A stretch of DNA of 64,000 bases from Aquimarina sp. BL5. Its GTDB lineage: Bacteria > Bacteroidota > Bacteroidia > Flavobacteriales > Flavobacteriaceae. The first letter of the stretch is position 1. Each line of letters starts with the position of its first letter. The position numbers and the translations under genes were made by a program. Below are positions 25,218 to 32,394 of this stretch, in pieces. The DNA is taken from contig NZ_CP031963.1 in NCBI RefSeq assembly GCF_003443675.1, positions 3,123,501-3,187,500 of the forward strand, written 5' to 3'. Under the pieces are notes generated by a model. It was not told where the DNA came from. It made no database searches and was given only the letters and a program-made list of their open reading frames with translations.

Positions 25218-25309
25218 ATCCCATAGGTCGAGAAAGCAAGGATAGGATTACAGAAGTATGTTAAAAGAAATAAGTATCCTAATTGAAAAGCCGTTATCGG
25301 TTTGAAAAA

Positions 25310-25672
25310 TTATTTTTTCTTTTTACTCTTTTTTGCCAAAGGATTGAAATCCAAACATAATTGTATCCAATATTCCAGATCTTCATCCAGATCAAACCCA
25401 TCTGCGGTTACAAAAACATATCCTTTCATTGGTCTGCCCGTAAAATCCATAGGAAGGCAACCTTCTCTTTTTATCGCTTCTGTATATGCTTCTTCTCCTA
25501 TACGAGCCATTAAAAGATCTGTCTCCTTCTTTTTATCATAATGGATTCCGCAGCACATCTTATCATCTACCATAAAACAGAGACCTCCCATCATTTTCTT
25601 TGTATAGAAATTTGCTCTTTTTTCCTGGAAAACCCGATGAATCCGATCGGCTATATATTCGCTGTATGCCAT
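25310..25672 (-). CDS. TfoX N-terminal domain protein
   Basis: A 120-residue protein matching the TfoX_N domain: KKMMGGLCFMVDDKMCCGIHYD and GRPMKGYVFV are family patterns. It lacks the C-terminal TfoX domain. Stand-alone TfoX_N proteins are common in Bacteroidota and of unknown role. The C-terminus is a basic tail (KKSKKKK). The start abuts the stop of the DUF2461 gene (one-base overlap), so they form an operon. Confidence 0.85.
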   Translation of the reverse strand: MAYSEYIADRIHRVFQEKRANFYTKKMMGGLCFMVDDKMCCGIHYDKKKETDLLMARIGEEAYTEAIKREGCLPMDFTGRPMKGYVFVTADGFDLDEDLEYWIQLCLDFNPLAKKSKKKK

Positions 25673-26337
25673 TATAGAATTGCTTTGGTTAAATACTCAT
25701 TTACAGGATGCATCACTTTCCAATAATCCATAAGCTCATCAACAAGAGATTCACTAGTAATAAGAGATGGAGCTTCTTCTCCTACAAAATAAAACTGTTT
25801 GTTGGCAATCAAAGGTTCCTTTTTATATGCTTCTTTCCATTCTTTAGGAATTCGCTTCAAAGCTCTCCCTTTGATCTCCCCAAATTTTTGAACAAAATCA
25901 CTAACTTCTATCAGTTTTCTAAATGCCGAGGGATCTTGATTGATTTTAGTTCTTATATTCTGTAATTGCTCCTTCGAAATACCAAAACATCCTCCCATAA
26001 CCCCTACCATCTCCGGAGAAAAACGCAAAAACATCCCTGGAATACTCTTGTCTTTACGACCACCTCTGGATACAAATGCAGTATAGTGTAGATTATATGG
26101 TGATTTATCCTTAGAAAAACGAATATCATTGTTAATACGAAGTATACAATCCTTAGGTTCGATCTTTAACTTAGGGTCATATTTTTGTATTTCCTGAACC
26201 ATTTTGCTTATAAAAACCTCAAAAGGTTTCTTGACGCTTGCTTCATATCTCTTTTTATGTGTATGAAACCATTCTTTATGATTATTCTTTGATAGTTCTT
26301 CAAAAAAGCCGGTGAAATCTTCGGTGAAATATTGCAT
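25672..26337 (-). CDS. DUF2461 (TIGR02453) family protein
   Basis: A 221-residue protein of the DUF2461 family. The start FTGFFEELSKNNHKEWFHTH, FRFSKDKSPYNLHYTAFV-type segment (DIRFSKDKSPYNLHYTAFVS) and GCFGISKEQLQNIR are the conserved blocks. The function is not known. It is followed by a TfoX_N gene with overlapping stop/start. Confidence 0.88.
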   Translation of the reverse strand: MQYFTEDFTGFFEELSKNNHKEWFHTHKKRYEASVKKPFEVFISKMVQEIQKYDPKLKIEPKDCILRINNDIRFSKDKSPYNLHYTAFVSRGGRKDKSIPGMFLRFSPEMVGVMGGCFGISKEQLQNIRTKINQDPSAFRKLIEVSDFVQKFGEIKGRALKRIPKEWKEAYKKEPLIANKQFYFVGEEAPSLITSESLVDELMDYWKVMHPVNEYLTKAIL

Positions 26338-26371
26338 AAACCAAATTATTAAAATTTAAATATAATCACAC

Positions 26372-26425
26372 TGTTATTTAGAGTGAAATCAAAACTTGCG
26401 TGTTATGACTTCACTCTAAATAACA
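26372..26425. repeat. 16-bp perfect inverted repeat
   Basis: TGTTATTTAGAGTGAA (26372-26387) and TTCACTCTAAATAACA (26410-26425) are separated by 22 nt, between the VOC gene stop and the DUF2461 start. Without an adjoining T run it is not a classical terminator; it may be a 3' UTR hairpin or a small repeat element. Confidence 0.6.
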
Positions 26426-26437
26426 ACTAAAAAAACG

Positions 26438-26800
26438 TTAAGTCATGGAGTGAAACGCTACTCGATTTCCTTCCGTATCTAGAAAAATTGCCATAAAACC
26501 ATTTTCTCCAATAGACGTTTTTGGCATTAAAATTTTTCCTCCCGCCTTCTCTACACGAGCTAATGGAACAGATAAATCATCTCCTCCATTAAGATAAGCA
26601 AATGTTCCTTCTTGAGAAGGTGTGTTTCCATTTCCATTTGTTACACAACCTCCTACACCTCCATCTTTGTATGGAAAAAATGCCATTTTAAACTCCATAT
26701 CCATAGGCTGAAGCTCTGTCTCTAAAAGTTCACTGTAAAACTTTACTGCTCTTTCAAAATTGGTACTTGGTATTTCAAACCAGCTAATTGCATTTGACAT
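26438..26800 (-). CDS. VOC (glyoxalase/bleomycin resistance) family protein
   Basis: A 120-residue single VOC unit pair: SWFEIPSTNFERAVKFYSEL at the start, then GTFAYLNGGDDL and FMAIFLDTEGNRVAFHSM at the end. The family covers isomerases, dioxygenases and binding proteins; the substrate is unknown. The fold is complete. Confidence 0.88.
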   Translation of the reverse strand: MSNAISWFEIPSTNFERAVKFYSELLETELQPMDMEFKMAFFPYKDGGVGGCVTNGNGNTPSQEGTFAYLNGGDDLSVPLARVEKAGGKILMPKTSIGENGFMAIFLDTEGNRVAFHSMT

Positions 26801-26893
26801 AATAATATATTGTATTGATTAAGAATATCTCAAAGGTATACGATAGAAGTCAGCAAGAAAAACATTATTTTTGAAAAAACATAGGTTTCTAAA

Positions 26894-28285
26894 ATGAAAA
26901 AAAACGAAGAATTATTTTTTCTGATAAAGTCATTAACCAAGAGCGAAAAGCGTTATTTTAAAGTTAATATAAAAGGAAATGAAACGTCAGAATACGTAAC
27001 ATTATTTAATGCAATTGATGCGCAAAAAAAATATAACGAAGCCGAAATTAAAGAGTTATTTAAAAACAAAGCCTTTACAAATCAATTAACCACAATAAAA
27101 AATTACTTAAAGCAACGTATTTTACAATCTTTAAGAAATTATCATGCCCGAATTTCTATACAAGCAGAATTAACAGACATTCTACGTAATATAGAAATTT
27201 TGTTTCATAAAGGCTTATATACCGTTTGCGAAAGCGAACTAAATCGAGCAGAGAAAAAAGCGATACATTTCCAACAAGATTTATTATTATTTCAACTTCG
27301 GGATTGGAAAAGAAAAGTACACCAGGCTCTATATCCGCAGGATTTCGAAACTTTAAAAAACATTGTCTCAAAACAAAAAACTTCACTTAACTCAACTGTA
27401 GAGTATATCAATCTTTTATTAGCAAATATTGATCCCATAAATTTCTCTTTATCTCATAAAAAAACACATCGAATTCAGAACAAAACATTAAAAACCCTTC
27501 ATATATACCGAAAACAGCTTGCAGCAAAAAACTATGAAAAAGCAAAACATACTATAGAAAAACTCATAAAAGAATGGGAACAGAATCCAAAATTACTAAA
27601 AGAGTATTTCACAACCTACTTCTCGGTCTACAACAACTATCTTGGGTATCTGGTATTTAAAAACTTACACAAAGAAGCTTTTGTTAGAATTTTACTATTA
27701 AAACAAAAAGCAAAAGAAATTACAACATCTTCTGCTTCTTTAATAAAAGAAACCTTACGACTTTATAACATTGAATTAGAAATCCACAGAAACCTTAAAG
27801 ATCTTCACAATACGCAAGAGGTGATTGAGAATATTCAGGAATTCATTAGCAATAACAAAACGATGATCCCTGCAGATTACTGGCTTTCTTTCCGCTTTCA
27901 ATTTGCCAACATATACTTTCAGAAAAAAGATTATAAAAAGGCATTACATTGGATCAATGATATTCTTAATTGTCAAACCAAAAAAGATCGAAAAGATCTA
28001 ATCACTTATACATATTGGCTTAATCTCTTAGTGCATTATGAACTCCAAAATGAGTTTACTTTAAGATACCTAATTGATGCTATAAAAAAACATTTAAAAA
28101 AGCAAAAAAACATAGAATCCTATGAGAAATTATTATTAAAGTTTTTATCAAAAACTGTTGAATATCCTGAAAAAGAAAAGAAAAAAGCATTTGATCAACT
28201 TTCTGAACAATTAAAGGAAGACCCAGTTCCTCAGTATATTATCGGATATATAGATTTTAACGACTGGATTAATCATTATTACTAA
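26894..28285 (+). CDS. Alpha-helical repeat protein of unknown function
   Basis: A 463-residue basic, Lys-rich soluble protein with no signal peptide. The start KKNEELFFLIKSLTKSEKRYFK is a pattern I have seen in uncharacterised Flavobacteriia proteins. The middle and C-terminal parts look like TPR-like helical hairpins (LFHKGLYTVCESELNRAEKK; ANIYFQKKDYKKALHWINDI). No catalytic motif is recognised. Its 3' end runs directly into the truncated Crp/Fnr reading frame. Confidence 0.7.
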   Translation: MKKNEELFFLIKSLTKSEKRYFKVNIKGNETSEYVTLFNAIDAQKKYNEAEIKELFKNKAFTNQLTTIKNYLKQRILQSLRNYHARISIQAELTDILRNIEILFHKGLYTVCESELNRAEKKAIHFQQDLLLFQLRDWKRKVHQALYPQDFETLKNIVSKQKTSLNSTVEYINLLLANIDPINFSLSHKKTHRIQNKTLKTLHIYRKQLAAKNYEKAKHTIEKLIKEWEQNPKLLKEYFTTYFSVYNNYLGYLVFKNLHKEAFVRILLLKQKAKEITTSSASLIKETLRLYNIELEIHRNLKDLHNTQEVIENIQEFISNNKTMIPADYWLSFRFQFANIYFQKKDYKKALHWINDILNCQTKKDRKDLITYTYWLNLLVHYELQNEFTLRYLIDAIKKHLKKQKNIESYEKLLLKFLSKTVEYPEKEKKKAFDQLSEQLKEDPVPQYIIGYIDFNDWINHYY

Positions 28286-28661
28286 AGAAGTTTATAGTTC
28301 TTTTTTTCTATCTTCAGATTTTGCAAGTGAAATTACAAGTCTTGCTTCTCAAAAAACCTCTATAAAAAGTATGATTGCTATTACGGATGTAGAAGGGTTT
28401 TATATCAAAAGAAGCGATCTTTTACAACTATATGATAAGTCAGCCTCTTTCGAACGGTTAGGAAGAAAGTTATTAGAACATCTGTTAAGTGAACAACATA
28501 AATTTACTTCTATGCTAACCTCCCTAAAACCAGAAGATCGTTATAAATACATATTAAAAAACAATCCCGAACTAATTAAGCGAATTCCACTTCAACATTT
28601 AGCCTCTTATATGGGCGTCACAAGAGAAACTCTAAGTAGAATCAGAAAAAGATCCTTATAA
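28266..28661 (+). pseudogene. 5'-truncated Crp/Fnr family regulator
   Basis: The open frame begins after a stop at about 28263 and has no start codon until the ATG at 28371 (96 residues). The frame upstream of that ATG still encodes Crp-like sequence (GLIITKEVYSSFFLSSDFAS, then EITSLASQKTSIKS), continuing into DVEGFYIKRSDLLQLY and the HTH IPLQHLASYMGVTRETLSRIRK. The first part of the cyclic-nucleotide-like beta barrel is absent, and its place is taken by the 3' end of the preceding gene. It is probably a remnant; a shortened DNA-binding protein from 28371 is also possible. Confidence 0.65.
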
Positions 28662-28670
28662 GTTTTATTT

Positions 28671-28686
28671 TGTGACGATAGTCACA
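28671..28686. promoter_or_regulatory. Crp-type palindrome
   Basis: TGTGACGATAGTCACA is a perfect inverted repeat and matches TGTGA-N6-TCACA, the classical Crp/Fnr superfamily site. It lies 10 nt after the truncated Crp gene and 57 nt before the NTF2-like lipoprotein gene. Confidence 0.6.
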
Positions 28687-28743
28687 TTATTCCTTTACTC
28701 ATATTTCTAGTTTCATATCGTATAAAACTTTAAAATTAAAACG

Positions 28744-29190
28744 ATGAAAAGCATGATAATTCTTATGGTGTGCACTTTTTGTTTAAGTACAACCAATTGT
28801 AAGTCTCAAAACTCAGAAAAGGATATGAAAAAAGAAATCACAGAAGTAATAGAAACATTTATAATTGCTGGAGAAAAAAGAGATATACCGGCCTTTGATA
28901 CAATATTACATCCAGATTTTAGGGTTATAGTTAATCAATATCCTACTCCAGAAAAAACTTCGATCATTCCGGGAGCTGGATACATTGCATTAATGACACA
29001 GGAGAAAATTGGTGGTAAAAAATATGATACAGAATTTCTGAACATTAATGTCGCTAAACATTCTGCAACAGCAATTGTTCTTTTAAAAAATAAAGAAAGT
29101 AGTATGCAAGTCACGTTTCTTCTTATTAAAAACAATGAAGATCAGTGGCAAATTATATCCGACTTGGCGATACAGAATCCAGGTTCTTGA
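28744..29190 (+). CDS. NTF2-like lipoprotein (lumazine-binding-like fold)
   Basis: A 148-residue protein with a lipoprotein-type signal (MKSMIILMVCTFCLSTTNC, lipobox Cys 19). The rest is an NTF2/SnoaL-like cone domain (ITEVIETFIIAGEKRDIPAF, FRVIVNQYP, ATAIVLLKNKESSMQVTFLL, WQIISDLAIQNPG). The role is unknown. A perfect Crp-type palindrome lies 57 nt upstream, which suggests control by a Crp/Fnr protein. Confidence 0.75.
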   Translation: MKSMIILMVCTFCLSTTNCKSQNSEKDMKKEITEVIETFIIAGEKRDIPAFDTILHPDFRVIVNQYPTPEKTSIIPGAGYIALMTQEKIGGKKYDTEFLNINVAKHSATAIVLLKNKESSMQVTFLLIKNNEDQWQIISDLAIQNPGS

Positions 29191-29471
29191 TACATAGAAA
29201 AGCTCGTAGTCTTGAACTACTAGCTACTAACTTAAATATAAATGGATTTTATTTATCGAATCATAAGGTGTAAAATTCCCCCAATTAAATGTAATACAAA
29301 AACATTCAATAGTATTGAAGGAAGGATAAAAGCGTCTATTTCAAAATACTTTTAAACTCAGTTTAACATTTTAACCGTTTTTTTTAATCAAAAGTTAATT
29401 TGTTACAAAAAAGTAATATTTGATAATCATTTGGGTTTAACATATTATTAATAATTTAAACACAAACTCAA
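29191..29471. other. Intergenic region before the astacin-like gene
   Basis: AT-rich, no gene. GTAATATTTG near 29420 resembles the -7 box of Bacteroidota promoters with one mismatch. Confidence 0.4.
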
Positions 29472-30506
29472 ATGAAAATCAACAAATCAATCTTATTGTT
29501 GGGTACAGCCATGGCCGTACTCTCATGTTCAGAAAATGAACCAATTTCTGAATTAGAAAACCTGAACCCGGATACTCAAGTCTTTGATGGGGCTGAAAGA
29601 GCTAGTTTCAATAAAATTGGAACAACCGAAGAAGGTTTTTACGCAGGATTACCAATCAGCTATGAACTAGTAGATGGAAAAAGAATTTTTGAAGGTGACA
29701 TTATCCTTCCTAAGGACGAGGTATACACAGAAAATTCTAATTTTGTATTAGAAGATGGACAAGACGCTTCTTTAAGCAGAAGTGTTGGACGTACCTCTGG
29801 TAGATGGCCTGATAATACAGTTTACTACACCATAGCAAGTGACCTTCCTAATAAAGCTAGAGTTACTAACGCAATTGCTAGCTGGGAGAACAATACCAAT
29901 CTTACTTTTATCGAAAGAACTAATGAATCCAACTATATCTATTTTAGACCTGGTAGCGGATGTTCATCAAGTGTAGGAATGGTAGGTGGAAGACAAAATA
30001 TCAATTTGGCAAGTGGCTGTAGTACAGGAAACACTATTCACGAAATTGGTCATGCCGTTGGACTATGGCATGAACAAAGTAGAGCCGATAGAGATCAATA
30101 TGTTACCATTAACTTTCAAAACATACAATCCGGTAGAGATTTCAACTTCAAAACTTATGTAGAACAAGGATATGACGGAGACGAATATACTGGTACATTA
30201 GATTTCGGATCTATCATGATGTATGGTGCGTATTCATTCTCTAGAAACGGTCAACCAACGATTACCAAAAAAGATGGAAGCACATATTCTGTTCAGAGAA
30301 ATGCATTATCTACAGCAGATTTAGAAGGAATTGATAAAATGTACCCTGATGGTGGTAACGGCGGTGGTGAACCAACCTACGAAAATGGACAATACTACAC
30401 AGTTTATGGACTAAGAGTATACCGATATAACAATAAATGGTACTACTACAGTTCTACAGGATGGAGAGAAGTAGTTTATGTTAATGGCGCTTGGTATTAT
30501 GCATAA
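29472..30506 (+). CDS. Astacin-like (M12A) zinc metalloprotease lipoprotein
   Basis: A 344-residue protein with a lipoprotein signal (SILLLGTAMAVLSCSENE). The catalytic domain spans about residues 115-295. The extended zinc motif HEIGHAVGLWHEQSRADRD near residue 190 and the Met-turn SIMMYGAYSFS are intact, matching the HExxHxxGxxHE...SxMHY astacin pattern (with MMYG here). The preceding pro-region is short. The C-terminal 50 residues are Tyr/Trp-rich (YYTVYGLRVYRYNNKWYYYS) and may bind a surface or carbohydrate. It is followed by a strong terminator and is a single-gene unit. Confidence 0.88.
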   Translation: MKINKSILLLGTAMAVLSCSENEPISELENLNPDTQVFDGAERASFNKIGTTEEGFYAGLPISYELVDGKRIFEGDIILPKDEVYTENSNFVLEDGQDASLSRSVGRTSGRWPDNTVYYTIASDLPNKARVTNAIASWENNTNLTFIERTNESNYIYFRPGSGCSSSVGMVGGRQNINLASGCSTGNTIHEIGHAVGLWHEQSRADRDQYVTINFQNIQSGRDFNFKTYVEQGYDGDEYTGTLDFGSIMMYGAYSFSRNGQPTITKKDGSTYSVQRNALSTADLEGIDKMYPDGGNGGGEPTYENGQYYTVYGLRVYRYNNKWYYYSSTGWREVVYVNGAWYYA

Positions 30507-30536
30507 TCAATAATATTATATTTGATAAATTGTTTT

Positions 30537-30573
30537 AAGCCTTAGGTTCATAATACCTAAGGCTTTTAATTTT
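30537..30573 (+). terminator. Terminator after the astacin-like gene
   Basis: An 11-bp stem AAGCCTTAGGT / ACCTAAGGCTT with a 7-nt loop, then TTAATTTTT. Confidence 0.85.
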
Positions 30574-30619
30574 TAGTTGCAACGATATTTCCTATTTTTG
30601 GTCTGTTATAGAAAATCTT

Positions 30620-31204
30620 ATGATGAGATCATTATTATCCTTATTATTAATACTTACTATCATCTGTTTTGGGTGTAAAAATGAGAACACCATTAACACT
30701 ACAGAGAAAACTGAAATTGTTCTACTTGACAGTTTATCTAAAGAAAAAGCTGATATAGACGTATTAAAACTTTCTACACAAACAGCTAAAGATTTAGAAA
30801 GCTTTGAAGATTTCCAGAATCTTAAGAATTTAATACTATCCTTGAACAAATCAAATCCTTTTCATATCAAGAAATATGCAGATAGCGCCGATTTATTAGT
30901 GCAAAATTTCAAAGAAAATTTATCTGAGGATTTAAAAGTGAATCCTATAAGCTCTAGAATTTCAGTTTTAGCTACAGAGTCCGGATTATTATTGCAGCTA
31001 ACCCAAAAACAAAATCAAGATGCTCAGAAACTAATGGATGCCAATATCAGGTTACTTACAGCCTATAATAGTTTAATTATTCAGTTAAATGAATTGTCAT
31101 TAGCAATACCAGAAGATATTGAAAAAGAACTACTGAGAGAGCGAGATATTTTAAGGGACTCCATTCTAAATCCGGAAGAAAAGAATATAGAAATTGAAGA
31201 GTAA
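30620..31204 (+). CDS. Hypothetical lipoprotein, helical
   Basis: A 194-residue protein with a lipoprotein signal (MRSLLSLLLILTIICFGCKN; Cys about 19). The mature part is helical and charged (LSLNKSNPFHIKKYADSADL, then LLRERDILRDSILN), possibly coiled coil. I do not recognise the family. It is followed after 6 nt by the SnoaL-like gene, so the two form an operon. Confidence 0.7.
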   Translation: MMRSLLSLLLILTIICFGCKNENTINTTEKTEIVLLDSLSKEKADIDVLKLSTQTAKDLESFEDFQNLKNLILSLNKSNPFHIKKYADSADLLVQNFKENLSEDLKVNPISSRISVLATESGLLLQLTQKQNQDAQKLMDANIRLLTAYNSLIIQLNELSLAIPEDIEKELLRERDILRDSILNPEEKNIEIEE

Positions 31205-31210
31205 ATTATT

Positions 31211-31729
31211 ATGAAAAATATCATTGTTTTTATTTGTCTAGTGATTGTCATTAACTCCACAGCTCAGACAAAAGACACTAAAATCACAGATCCAAAAGAA
31301 GAAATCAACCAGGTTTTAGAGCAATGGCATAAAGCTGCTGCTGATGCTTCGTATGATTCATATTTTGGGTTAATGACAGAGGATGCAATATTTATTGGAA
31401 CTGATGCTACAGAAAATTGGGATTTAACCTCTTTTAAAGCATTTTCCAAACCTTATTTTGACAAAGGAAAAGCATGGAGTTTTAGCACTTTGGAAAGAAA
31501 TATATTTGCACAACCTACAGCAAATCTAGCTTGGTTTGATGAGCTATTAGATACGCAAATGGGTATCTGCCGCGGTAGTGGCGTATTAGAAAAAGTGGAA
31601 GATGGCTGGAAAGTAAAACATTATGTACTTTCTATTGCTATACCTAATGAAAATGTAAAAGAAATTACTGCCCTAAAAAAAACCTTTGATAATGATTTAA
31701 TAAAGAAACTAAGGAGTAAGCGGAACTAA
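31211..31729 (+). CDS. Secreted NTF2/SnoaL-like protein
   Basis: A 172-residue protein with a signal peptide (MKNIIVFICLVIVINSTAQT) and an NTF2-like domain (EINQVLEQWHKAAADASYDS, YFGLMTEDAIFIGTDATENW, GWKVKHYVLSIAIPNE). Such proteins bind or convert small molecules, but no specific role can be deduced. The stop overlaps the stop of the convergent HAD gene by 3 nt. Confidence 0.8.
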   Translation: MKNIIVFICLVIVINSTAQTKDTKITDPKEEINQVLEQWHKAAADASYDSYFGLMTEDAIFIGTDATENWDLTSFKAFSKPYFDKGKAWSFSTLERNIFAQPTANLAWFDELLDTQMGICRGSGVLEKVEDGWKVKHYVLSIAIPNENVKEITALKKTFDNDLIKKLRSKRN

Positions 31730-32379
31730 AACAAAGTTTTTTTAAACTCTTCCATATCGTCATAACACTTAGTTGCTCCGTTTTCTAATAGTTTTTTCTT
31801 GTTCCTGTTTCCTATTCCAACAAAATCCAAGGATAGATTCTGAGCTGTTTTTAGATCCCAAAGTCCATCACCTACAGAAACGATATTTCTAAAAACAGGC
31901 TTATCATAAAAAGCTTTTGCTTTTTCTACCGCATCAAGAACAAACCCTTCTCTTGGCTCGTGTGTCATAGAAGTAGCTAATAACGATTTATCATACCAAA
32001 TATCACATTGTTCTAGTTTTAGCATTGCTGGTTCGGGTAACGCGCCGGTTGCAAAACAAAACGGTATAGAATTATCCCTAAAAAATTGCACTAAAGATTT
32101 AGCTCCTTTAATCTCTTTTACCGGATCAAATTCAAGCATTTGTTTTACCAAATCATTCTCGAAATCCTTTAATAAATCCTTCGAAAAAGTATCTTTAAAA
32201 TTACGCTCATAATTATAACGTAATGCATAACTATCTGTATGATGTTTATAATTATTATAATCAGTATCTACATCCTTAATTCCTAAACTCATCATAGCTT
32301 TAGTTACAGAAATAAGATACATTGCTACACTATCGGTTAAAGTACCATCAATGTCGAATATATAAAGTGTATCTTTCAG
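31726..32379 (-). CDS. HAD family hydrolase, non-AUG start
   Basis: The first in-frame ATG (32322) lies after the catalytic motif I; the frame upstream reads LYIFDIDGTLTDSVAMYLIS, where FDIDGTL holds the essential nucleophile Asp. Motif II/III features (FCFATGALPEPAM) and motif IV (VSVGDGLWDLKTA) follow. Between the stop of the TonB receptor (32395-32397, same frame) and motif I there is no ATG, GTG or TTG; CTG at 32379 is my best guess for the start. A phosphatase-type HAD is likely, substrate unknown. It is the last gene of the porZ-recO-receptor operon. Confidence 0.75.
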   Translation of the reverse strand: MKDTLYIFDIDGTLTDSVAMYLISVTKAMMSLGIKDVDTDYNNYKHHTDSYALRYNYERNFKDTFSKDLLKDFENDLVKQMLEFDPVKEIKGAKSLVQFFRDNSIPFCFATGALPEPAMLKLEQCDIWYDKSLLATSMTHEPREGFVLDAVEKAKAFYDKPVFRNIVSVGDGLWDLKTAQNLSLDFVGIGNRNKKKLLENGATKCYDDMEEFKKTLF

Positions 32380-32394
32380 AAGAAATAATTTTAG

